A stretch of DNA of 12,598 bases from an uncultured Spirochaetaceae bacterium (GTDB taxonomy: Bacteria; Spirochaetota; Spirochaetia; Treponematales; UBA12059): the NCBI GenBank assembly GCA_938004315.1, contig CALKWG010000273.1, positions 1 to 12,598 of the forward strand. Reading direction: 5' to 3'. Made by a program: the position numbers and the translations under genes. Of this stretch, positions 1 to 5,405 are shown in pieces; position 1 is the first letter of the stretch; every line of letters starts with the position of its first letter. The notes beneath the pieces are model-generated. The model was given only the letters and a program-made list of their open reading frames with translations. It ran no database searches and was not told where the DNA came from.

Positions 1-46
1 AGATCGTATTCGGTGACTGGAGTTCAGACGTGTGCTCTTCCGATCT
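1..46. other. Illumina adapter contamination (P7 tail, index, read-2 primer)
   Basis: Positions 13-46 match the 34-nt TruSeq-type read-2 adapter: they begin GTGACTGGAGTTC and end GCTCTTCCGATCT. Positions 1-4 (AGAT) fit the end of the P7 flow-cell primer, and positions 5-12 (CGTATTCG) sit exactly where an 8-nt i7 index belongs. None of this is genomic. The adapter's last T (46) is the ligation base, so genuine sequence starts at 47. The contig therefore ends here artificially. Confidence 0.97.
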
Positions 47-1284
47 CAAGGCAGGGCGGCTAAGGTCTCGACGTTGTTGACCAGGGTGGGCTTGCCCCAG
101 AGCCCGGCTTCGGCGGGGAAGGGCGGCTTTATGCGCGGATAGCCGCGCTTGCCTTCGAGCGATTCTATGAGCGTAAGCTCCTCGCCGCATAGATACGATC
201 CGGCGCCGACGCGGACGTCCAAGTCGAAGGAGAAATCGGTGCCCAGGATACGCGAGCCTAAGTAGCCAGCGCCGTAGGCCGAGCCTATGGCCGCCTTCAT
301 GCGCTCGATAGCCAGGTAATATTCGCCGCGCAGGTAGATGAAGCCGCGCCTGGCGCCGACGGCGTAGGCGGAGATGATCATGCCCTCGATGACGAGCTGG
401 GGGGAGCGCTCCATGATGATGCGGTCCTTGAAGGTGCCCGGTTCGCCCTCGTCGGCGTTGCAGACGACGAAGCGCTCGCAACCGGGTTCGTCCGAGCAGG
501 CCGAGCCTGCCGCGGCCCGCTCTTTAAGCCCGGTGGGAAAGCCGGCGCCGCCGCGGCCGCGGACCTTAGCCCGGGTGAACTCGGAGACGAGCTCCTCCGG
601 CGGGCTCGCGAGGGCCTTCTTGAGCGCCGCGTAGCCGCCGGCGCGCTCGTACTCGCGCGCGCTCACGGGGTCGGCTAGCCGGGGGTAGCGCAGGGCGACG
701 CGCGGGGCGGCGCCCGGAGCGTCGGCCACGTCGCCTGGCGCGGGGGCGGGGGTGCAGGGTTCGCCCGCGCAGGGAGCGGCTCCGGGGCCGATATGCGCGG
801 CGTAGGCCGCCTGCTCGAGCTCACGCGATGCGGAGGAGGCGCCTACCGATCCTCCTGCGTCCTTGGCCCGCGCGGCGGCTATGACGGCCCGGACGCGATC
901 CGGATCGAGCCTACCGTAGACGGTCTCGCCTACCATCATCGCCGGGGCGCCGGCGCAGCGGCCTAGGCATTGAACCGTCTCCAGGCTGAAGGCCCCGTCG
1001 GCGGAGCTGCCGCCGGGCTCCGCGCCCGTCGCCTCGGCGGCTACGGGAAGGAGGTCGAGCGAGCCCGCCATGCGGCAGACGGGCGAGGCGCAGAGCCGCA
1101 CGAGCGTGCGGCCGCGAGGCTTTAAGCTGAGCATGGAGTAATAGCTGGCTACGCCCTTGACGGCCGCTCCCGAGAGGCCGTAGCGCGCGGCGGCCGCCTT
1201 GAGCGCCTCCGGGCTCAGCCAGTTGGCGCCGGAGAGCCGTTGGGTTTCATGGAAGTTACCTAGGATGGTATCGCGTCGGTCCAT
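47..1284 (-). CDS. NuoE-NuoF fusion: NADH-dehydrogenase/diaphorase-type subunit, 3'-truncated
   Basis: The 412 visible residues join two electron-transfer modules. Residues 1-140 resemble NuoE (24-kDa, thioredoxin-like) with four cysteines placed for a [2Fe-2S] cluster: C65 and C70 (CASPVC), C106 and C110 (CLGRC). After an Ala/Pro-rich linker (about 145-195), residues 200-412 are NuoF-like (51-kDa): the glycine-rich FMN/NADH segment GRGGAGFPTG (243-252), CNADEGEPGTFKDR (275-288), GAGSYLCGEE (360-369) and NNVETLA (403-409). The family normally continues with an SLBB region and a CxxCxxC [4Fe-4S] domain; both are missing because the adapter interrupts the gene. The apparent TGA stop (48-46) uses one adapter base and is not real. 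Such fusions serve as the NAD(P)H-oxidising or -reducing part of soluble hydrogenases, formate dehydrogenases or complex I-like enzymes; which one cannot be seen here. It follows mobA by 18 bp but has its own promoter. The ATG at 1284 has no Shine-Dalgarno sequence. Confidence 0.93.
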
Positions 1285-1290
1285 CCCGAC

Positions 1291-1319
1291 AGTATAGGCC
1301 CGCTATCGGCGGCCGTCAA
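1291..1319 (-). promoter_or_regulatory. sigma70-type promoter of the NuoE-NuoF gene
   Basis: On the minus strand TTGACG (1319-1314) and TATACT (1296-1291) are separated by exactly 17 bp, matching five of six bases of each consensus box. The -35 and most of the spacer lie in the last codons of mobA. The -10 ends six nucleotides before the ATG at 1284, so the predicted transcription start falls on or next to the start codon, and the mRNA from this promoter would be leaderless. The location and spacing are seen directly; activity is inferred. Confidence 0.65.
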
Positions 1320-1947
1320 AGATAGTTTCGCAGTCCGCCAAATCTTCTAGGGTGTTAATGTTTATGAATAAACGTTCGGGCTTGAACGGCGTCTGCTCCG
1401 CCTCGGGTACGAGCTCGACGGGCGACCCGGCCAAGAGCCCTTGCGGCGAGCGGGCCCGTCCGTACGGCCCGGCTTCGGCCGCCGGAGCCAGGTCCAGGCA
1501 GCGCCGGTGGTACAAAGCCTGGAAGGGTTGGAAGTAGGGCCCTTGGGCCGCCGCGACGGCGGCCGGAGAGCAGCCGGCCGCCGCGGCGCGGGCAGCGCGT
1601 CCGGCCAGATGCCTCGCCCAGGCAGGGTCGTAGCCTGGCATGTCGACGGCTATGAAGAAGAGCCAGGGGTTCTTAGCCTCGCGGAGCCCGGAAAGCAGGG
1701 CCGCCAGCGGGCCGCCGTAGCCCGGCTCGTCGCCGATAACCCGCGCAGGAAGGCCCTCGAAAGCCTCCGGCCGGGCGCTCGCCACCAGGACCTCGCTAAA
1801 GTCGCGCTCAAGCGCTTCGATGAGGGAGGCCGCCAGGCGACGGCCTCCGAGGCTCAGGTAGAGCTTGTCGGCCCCGCCTAGGCGCGAGCCCCTGCCGCCG
1901 GCGGCGACCAGGGCGGAAAATGCGGCCAGGGGCCTATCCGCGCCCAC
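1303..1947 (-). CDS. mobA: MobA-type molybdenum cofactor guanylyltransferase
   Basis: A 214-residue nucleotidyltransferase-fold protein, close to the usual MobA length of about 190-210. MobA transfers GMP from GTP to molybdopterin to make the guanine-dinucleotide cofactor of DMSO-reductase-family enzymes such as formate dehydrogenase. The N-terminal nucleotide loop is VAAGGRGSRLGGADK (14-28). D73 in the IGDEPGYGGPL segment and the metal-binding D102 in AVDMPGYD (100-107) follow the family order, as do PFQALYH (141-147) and the C-terminal FININTLEDL (194-203). The start is GTG at 1947, overlapping the last 14 bp of the upstream VF530 gene, with only a weak GAGAG site, so translational coupling is likely. 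Other CTP/GTP nucleotidyltransferases share the fold, but the NiNT ending and DMP motif favour MobA. Its position before an NADH-oxidoreductase gene suggests a molybdenum or tungsten enzyme beyond the contig end. Confidence 0.88.
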   Translation of the reverse strand: MGADRPLAAFSALVAAGGRGSRLGGADKLYLSLGGRRLAASLIEALERDFSEVLVASARPEAFEGLPARVIGDEPGYGGPLAALLSGLREAKNPWLFFIAVDMPGYDPAWARHLAGRAARAAAAGCSPAAVAAAQGPYFQPFQALYHRRCLDLAPAAEAGPYGRARSPQGLLAGSPVELVPEAEQTPFKPERLFININTLEDLADCETIFDGRR

Positions 1948-2257
1948 CGCTCTCGGGTTCCGGCTTCGGGTCCGCTTCGCGGGCCGCCTTGGCGGCCTCG
2001 ACCTTATCGCGGTGCTTCTTATGGACGAAGGGGCGATGGAAGGTCCAGAGGTACAGTTTCTCTATCTTCTCCCGCGCCCAAGGCGTGCGCCGTAGGAAGG
2101 TCAGGCTGGACTGGACGCTCGGGTTCAGGCTGAAGCAGCGGGCCGGTACCTTGGCCGCCAGCCCCTCCCAGCCGAGTTCTGCGACCAGGTCCTCGACCAT
2201 GGCCTTGAGGGTCACGCCGTGGAGGGGGTCGCGGGGCGCTTCATCCGGTTTGCTCAT
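1934..2257 (-). CDS. VF530 family (DUF2132) DNA-binding protein
   Basis: A 107-residue basic protein. Residues about 8-70 carry the family signature: DPLHGVTLKAMVEDLV, then GWEGLAAKVPARCFSLNP, then SSLTFLRRTPWAREKIEKLYL. The C-terminal 35 residues are charged, low-complexity and probably disordered. VF530 proteins are small helical proteins reported to bind DNA; their biological role is unknown. I chose the ATG at 2257 because an AGAGGAG site lies eight nucleotides upstream. The ATG two codons earlier (2263) would have only two nucleotides of spacing, and the reading frame open to 2344 runs through the divergent promoter region. It is the first gene of the minus-strand unit and overlaps mobA by 14 bp. 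Confidence 0.9.
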   Translation of the reverse strand: MSKPDEAPRDPLHGVTLKAMVEDLVAELGWEGLAAKVPARCFSLNPSVQSSLTFLRRTPWAREKIEKLYLWTFHRPFVHKKHRDKVEAAKAAREADPKPEPESGGRG

Positions 2258-2265
2258 CGTCATCG

Positions 2266-2272
2266 CTCCTCT
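2266..2272 (-). promoter_or_regulatory. Shine-Dalgarno site that sets the VF530 start
   Basis: AGAGGAG on the minus strand lies eight nucleotides before the ATG at 2257 and two before the ATG at 2263. The first spacing is in the normal range, so 2257 is the preferred start. Confidence 0.7.
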
Positions 2273-2279
2273 ACCTGCG

Positions 2280-2309
2280 ATTGTGGCCTTAAGGGGGCGC
2301 CTCGCGCAA
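2280..2309 (-). promoter_or_regulatory. Putative promoter of the VF530-mobA unit
   Basis: Minus-strand TTGCGC (2309-2304) and CACAAT (2285-2280) are 18 bp apart. They match three and four of six consensus bases, so this is weak on its own. Support comes from the other minus-strand unit head (10546-10518), where TTGCGC is followed at 17 bp by CATAAT and the surrounding 17 bp are almost identical. Transcription would start near 2273, directly before the Shine-Dalgarno site. Confidence 0.4.
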
Positions 2310-2312
2310 GCG
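2296..2312. repeat. 17-bp intergenic element, copy 1
   Basis: GGCGCCTCGCGCAAGCG occurs here and, with one substitution, at 10533-10549. On the minus strand it covers the predicted -35 hexamer and the first part of the spacer of the VF530-mobA promoter. Both copies lie in short divergent intergenic regions. It may be shared promoter architecture or an operator; in such GC-rich DNA chance is possible but less likely given the matching context. Confidence 0.5.
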
Positions 2313-2320
2313 TATCGGGC

Positions 2321-2326
2321 TATACT
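2321..2326 (+). promoter_or_regulatory. -10 hexamer before the radical SAM gene
   Basis: TATACT ends seven nucleotides before the ATG at 2334. No convincing -35 is present at 16-18 bp (the sequence there is about CGCCTC), and there is no Shine-Dalgarno sequence before the ATG. If the hexamer is functional, the transcript would be leaderless. An activator or a relaxed -35 would be needed. Confidence 0.45.
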
Positions 2327-2333
2327 GGGCGCG

Positions 2334-3725
2334 ATGAAGCGCATCCTCCTCGTTACGGCGAACGCCCGCTATACCCACTCCTCCCTGGCCCTACGTTACC
2401 TTCGTAACGCGGTCGAGACCCAAGCCGGCGCGCACGGGCTCGCTGTCCAACTCCGCGAGTATCAGATCAACGAGCGGCGCATCGACCTGGCGCGGGATAT
2501 GGCACGGGCCGAGCCGGACCTGATCATGATCTCCGCCTATATCTGGAACGCCGAGCTCTTCAAGGCGATAATACCCGATATAAAGAAGCTCCTGCCGCGA
2601 GCCGGTATCGTCGCCGGCGGTCCGGAGGTCGCCTACGACGCGGCGGCTTGGCTCGGCGCCCTACCCGAGCTCGACTTGGCGGTCCGCGGCCAGGCGGAAG
2701 GGGCGGCCGCCGCCCTGGCCGCCGCCCGCTTCGACCTTGCCGCCTTCCCCGGCCGCGTCCTGGACGCCCCGCCCGTACCCTTCGCCTCGGTACCCTTCCC
2801 GTACCGCGACGAAGACTTTACGGCCCTCGAGCGTCGCTATATCTATTACGAGTCCAGCCGCGGCTGTCCCTTCCGCTGCGCCTACTGCCTCTCCTCGCGC
2901 GGCGACCAGAAGCTGGATGAAAAAGACGCCGCGGCCGCGGGCGCGGAGCTCGAGCTCATCGCCGCCCGGGAGCCGGCCCTGGTGAAGCTCGTGGACCGCA
3001 GCTTCAACGCCCGGCCCGAGCGCGCCCGCGAGCTCTGGGAGCGGCTCATACGGATCGGGGCCGGGCGCCCGACCCGCTATCACTTCGAGCTCCATCCGGC
3101 CTTGCTCGGCGACGAGGACTTTAAGCTGCTCGAGCGCGCGCCCGCGGGCCTCTTCCAGTTCGAGCTCGGCGTGCAGACCGTGCACGCCGCTACCAGGGCG
3201 GCCATAGGCCGGGGCGGCGACTGGGAGCGCGAGCGGGAGGCGATACGGCGCCTGGTCGCTTTAGGGAACGCGCCGGTACATCTGGACCTGATAGCCGGCC
3301 TCCCGGGGGAGGGCAGGGCGGCCGTGGCCGCCTCCCTCGAGGAGCTCATGGCGCTGGGCGCGGGGCACGTTCAGCTGGGCTTCTTAAAAGGCATACCCGG
3401 CACGGCGCTTCGCGAAGGAGCCGCGGCCTTCGGCGCCTCGTTCCAGGCCGCGCCGCCCTACGAGGTCCTGGCCACGGACGCGATCTCTGCCGCCGAGCTC
3501 GGCGCCCTCAAGGGCATCGAGGAGCTCCTGGATAGCCTCTATAACTCCGATCGCTTCCGCGACGAACTGGCCGCGGCGGCCGCGAGTCTGGGCGGTTACT
3601 ACCCGGCCCTCGAGTCGCTACGCGCCTACGCGCTGGCCCACGGCTTCGACCTCCGCACCCGCGATAGGGTTAAGCTGGGGGCCTTGCTGGCGGCTTGGCG
3701 CGGGGGCGGTTTCGTAGCATCCTGA
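2334..3725 (+). CDS. B12-binding-domain radical SAM protein (DUF4080-like)
   Basis: A 463-residue protein. Residues 1-140 form a Rossmann-like cobalamin-binding domain: the RILLVTAN strand, the ISAYIWNA segment (66-73) and GGPEVAYD (95-102). No DxHxxG cobalamin-ligand motif is visible, which is common in this subgroup. Residues 170-380 are a radical SAM barrel whose cluster motif GCPFRCAYC supplies C178, C182 and C185 for the [4Fe-4S] cluster that cleaves S-adenosylmethionine. Later barrel strands include FQFELGVQT and HLDLIAGLPGE. The C-terminal part fits a short DUF4080-type helical region; relatives I recall are often longer, roughly 500-600 residues. The substrate is unknown; relatives are often annotated as putative methyltransferases or anaerobic magnesium-protoporphyrin cyclase-like proteins, and that label should not be trusted. 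The start at 2334 gives a clean MKRILLV N-terminus; the open frame upstream runs through the divergent promoter and the VF530 gene on the other strand. Confidence 0.9.
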   Translation: MKRILLVTANARYTHSSLALRYLRNAVETQAGAHGLAVQLREYQINERRIDLARDMARAEPDLIMISAYIWNAELFKAIIPDIKKLLPRAGIVAGGPEVAYDAAAWLGALPELDLAVRGQAEGAAAALAAARFDLAAFPGRVLDAPPVPFASVPFPYRDEDFTALERRYIYYESSRGCPFRCAYCLSSRGDQKLDEKDAAAAGAELELIAAREPALVKLVDRSFNARPERARELWERLIRIGAGRPTRYHFELHPALLGDEDFKLLERAPAGLFQFELGVQTVHAATRAAIGRGGDWEREREAIRRLVALGNAPVHLDLIAGLPGEGRAAVAASLEELMALGAGHVQLGFLKGIPGTALREGAAAFGASFQAAPPYEVLATDAISAAELGALKGIEELLDSLYNSDRFRDELAAAAASLGGYYPALESLRAYALAHGFDLRTRDRVKLGALLAAWRGGGFVAS

Positions 3726-3786
3726 GCTCGCGTAGGCGCGGCCGCGCGTCGAGGCGACGTCATTACGAGCCGCCGCATTTTCCGCC

Positions 3787-3815
3787 TTGACCGCCCCCCA
3801 TCCCCTCCGTATAGT
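3787..3815 (+). promoter_or_regulatory. sigma70-type promoter of mgtE
   Basis: TTGACC (3787-3792) and TATAGT (3810-3815) are separated by 17 bp and each match five of six consensus bases. Transcription should start near 3822, giving a leader of roughly 190 nt before the mgtE ATG at 4010. Such a long leader is unusual in this tightly packed window. Confidence 0.72.
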
Positions 3816-3861
3816 ACCCATAGGCGAGCCGCGCGGCGCGCCGATCCCGATCGAAAGGCAG

Positions 3862-3945
3862 GCTACGGCATGAACGATTCCGACGGCTCCATACAGCCCC
3901 CGGAACCCTACCCATCATCTAGGTACGATAGGTCCCTGCCGTAGC
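3862..3945 (+). promoter_or_regulatory. Long-range stem joining start and stop of the leader frame
   Basis: GCTACGGCA (3862-3870) is perfectly complementary to TGCCGTAGC (3937-3945), a 9-bp pairing that closes a 66-nt loop. The 5' strand runs from the end of the leader frame's Shine-Dalgarno region to the first base of its ATG. The 3' strand contains its TAG stop. A ribosome translating or terminating on the frame must open this stem, so pairing and translation are mutually exclusive. No T-run follows, so it is not an intrinsic terminator. The pairing is seen; the regulatory role is inferred. Confidence 0.5.
3870..3944 (+). CDS. Candidate mgtE leader peptide, 24 residues, Asp/Pro-rich
   Basis: The frame starts at ATG 3870 with an AGG-type Shine-Dalgarno sequence (GAAAGGCAGG, 3853-3862) ending seven nucleotides upstream, and stops at TAG 3942-3944. 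It lies wholly inside the predicted mgtE leader. The peptide begins MNDSDGSIQ and continues PPEPYP, with alternating acidic residues near the start, then a run with four prolines in six positions; it ends in LP just before the stop. In enterobacteria the mgtA leader peptide MgtL, also rich in acidic and proline residues, links slow or unstable translation at low magnesium to transporter expression. By analogy this peptide may sense magnesium or prolyl-tRNA for mgtE. No sequence homology to MgtL is claimed. A 24-codon frame can arise by chance, so the evidence is placement, ribosome site, composition and the enclosing stem. Confidence 0.5.
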   Translation: MNDSDGSIQPPEPYPSSRYDRSLP

Positions 3946-3975
3946 GTTACGCGCGGGCGCATGAGCGCGCGCGGC

Positions 3976-4008
3976 GTTTCCTCCGGCCCGGGGCCCCGCG
4001 GAGGAAAC
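3976..4008 (+). promoter_or_regulatory. Hairpin sequestering the mgtE Shine-Dalgarno site
   Basis: GTTTCCTCCG (3976-3985) and CGGAGGAAAC (3999-4008) form a perfect 10-bp inverted repeat around a 13-nt GC-rich loop. The 3' arm contains GGAGG (4000-4004), the mgtE ribosome site, five nucleotides before the ATG at 4010; the hairpin ends two bases before that ATG. As folded, it would block initiation at mgtE. It has no T-tract, so a terminator is unlikely. What opens it is not evident; no strong upstream complement to the 5' arm was found by eye. Confidence 0.7.
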
Positions 4009-4009
4009 T

Positions 4010-5389
4010 ATGCTCGATCAACTCTTAGCGCCCGATCTCCGGGCCGCCATCCAAGATGGCCAATTAGACGGCGTCGTCGAATTCTTCGGCGAATGCCACC
4101 CCGCCGACGTCGCCGAGCTCCTGCAGGCCCTCGAGCCCGCTGAGGCGCTCATCCTCCTCCAGCGCCTGGACGAGCAGCATCGCGCCGACGTCGTGAGCGA
4201 GCTGCCCGGTTCGTACCAGGCCGAGCTGGCCGCCCTGCTCGACGCGCCGGAGCTAGCCGCCCTCTCGTCTAGCCTGGACCCCGACGACCGCGTCGACCTC
4301 CTCAAGGCCCTGCCCCAGGAGCAGATGGACGAGGTCGTCGCGGAGTTGGACGCCGAGGACCGCGCCGAGGTCGAACGGCTCTTCTCCTACGAGGAGGGCA
4401 CCGCCGGCTCGGTCATGACCTCCGAGTATATCGCCCTGCCCGCCGGCTTGAGCGTCGACCAGGCCATGGCCAAGATACGAGCCGAGGCCCACGACAAGGA
4501 ATCGGTCTATAACAGCTACATCGTCGACGGAGCCGGTAGGCTCCTCGGTAAGGTTACCCTGCGCGACCTGATCCTCGCCGAGCCCTCGAGCCCGGTCGAG
4601 GCCATCATGGACGACCAGGTGCCGAGCGTCGGGGCGGCGGAGGATCAGGCCGAGGCGATCTATAAGCTGTCGCACTACGACCTGGTCGATATCCCGGTGC
4701 TGGGCTCGGGCGGCGAGCTCGTCGGCCTCATCACCCATGACGACGCCATGGACGCCATGGAGGACGAGCACACCGAGGACATGGAGCGCTTCATGGCCAT
4801 AGCGGGCGGCCACGACGACGCCGGCTACCTACAGACCCCGACCCTGTCGCACTTCAAGAACCGCGTGATCTGGCTCGTGGCCTTGGCGGCCTTCGGCTTA
4901 ATCTCGGGCGCGATACTGCAGGGCTTCGAGAGCACGCTCATGAACCTCATGATCCTCGCGTTCTACATGCCCATGCTGGCGGGTACCGGCGGCAACACCG
5001 GCAGCCAGGCGGCCACCATGGTCGTGCGGGCGCTCTCCTTAAAGGAGATTACGCCGCGCGACGCGTTCAAGGTGCTGTGGAAGGAGTTCCGCGTGGCCCT
5101 GCTCCTCGGCCTGGTGCTCGGGGCGGTGGCCTTCCTGCGGGTATACCTGATACCGGCCGGCGCTGGCCTGCCCGAGGGCATTACCTTGCCCATGGTGGGC
5201 CTGGCCATAGCCCTAGCCCTGACCTTGCAGGTGATCAGCTCCACGGTGCTCGGCGCGGCCCTGCCCTTGGCGGCGGCGCGCTTCGGGGCGGACCCCGCCT
5301 TGGTGGCCAGCCCGGCGCTTACCACCGTGGTGGATATCACCGGGCTCCTTATCTACTTCACGACCGCCAAGTTGGTTTTAGGCGTCTAG
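4010..5389 (+). CDS. mgtE: MgtE family magnesium channel/transporter
   Basis: A 459-residue inner-membrane protein of normal MgtE length that takes up Mg2+ down its electrochemical gradient, gated by cytosolic Mg2+. Order of domains: acidic helical MgtE-N domain (about 20-125, many Asp/Glu), two CBS domains (about 130-190 and 195-255; the first opens with GTAGSVMT, the second holds DIPVLGSGGELVGLITHDD), a plug helix, then about five membrane helices (285-455). The channel signature GTGGNTGSQ is at 325-333, and SPALTTVVDITG contains D442, which corresponds to the pore aspartate of the family. The acidic N domain and CBS interface provide the known Mg2+ sensors. The ATG at 4010 is fixed by GGAGG at 4000-4004, which lies in a hairpin. 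It ends 16 bp from the stop of the convergent kinase-like gene, with no clear terminator between them. Confidence 0.95.
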   Translation: MLDQLLAPDLRAAIQDGQLDGVVEFFGECHPADVAELLQALEPAEALILLQRLDEQHRADVVSELPGSYQAELAALLDAPELAALSSSLDPDDRVDLLKALPQEQMDEVVAELDAEDRAEVERLFSYEEGTAGSVMTSEYIALPAGLSVDQAMAKIRAEAHDKESVYNSYIVDGAGRLLGKVTLRDLILAEPSSPVEAIMDDQVPSVGAAEDQAEAIYKLSHYDLVDIPVLGSGGELVGLITHDDAMDAMEDEHTEDMERFMAIAGGHDDAGYLQTPTLSHFKNRVIWLVALAAFGLISGAILQGFESTLMNLMILAFYMPMLAGTGGNTGSQAATMVVRALSLKEITPRDAFKVLWKEFRVALLLGLVLGAVAFLRVYLIPAGAGLPEGITLPMVGLAIALALTLQVISSTVLGAALPLAAARFGADPALVASPALTTVVDITGLLIYFTTAKLVLGV

Positions 5390-5405
5390 GCGCTCCGCTC
5401 CGCGG

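Noticed and set aside
1920..2333. N-terminal extension of the radical SAM protein to 1920
   Set aside because: The extension would run antisense through the VF530 gene and the divergent promoter region and has Arg/Ser-rich shadow composition; the B12-binding domain starts cleanly at MKRILLV (2334).
3736..3747. GCGCGGCCGCGC palindrome after the radical SAM gene as a terminator
   Set aside because: It is a perfect palindrome without loop and without a following T-run. Such short GC dyads are expected at this composition.
3822..4009. M-box (ykoK) or another known riboswitch before mgtE
   Set aside because: Only a short GGCTCC string resembles the M-box; the conserved GGUGAGGCUCC core and the following helices are not seen by eye. 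The fluoride and yybP-ykoY cores are also absent. A covariance search would settle it.
3961..4143. 60-codon plus-strand frame starting at ATG 3961 and running into mgtE
   Set aside because: No ribosome site; the product is Arg/Pro-rich low complexity typical of out-of-frame GC-rich DNA, and most of it lies inside mgtE in another frame.
5390..5405. Bidirectional terminator between mgtE and the TK-like gene
   Set aside because: The 16-bp gap has no stable stem with flanking T-tracts on either strand.
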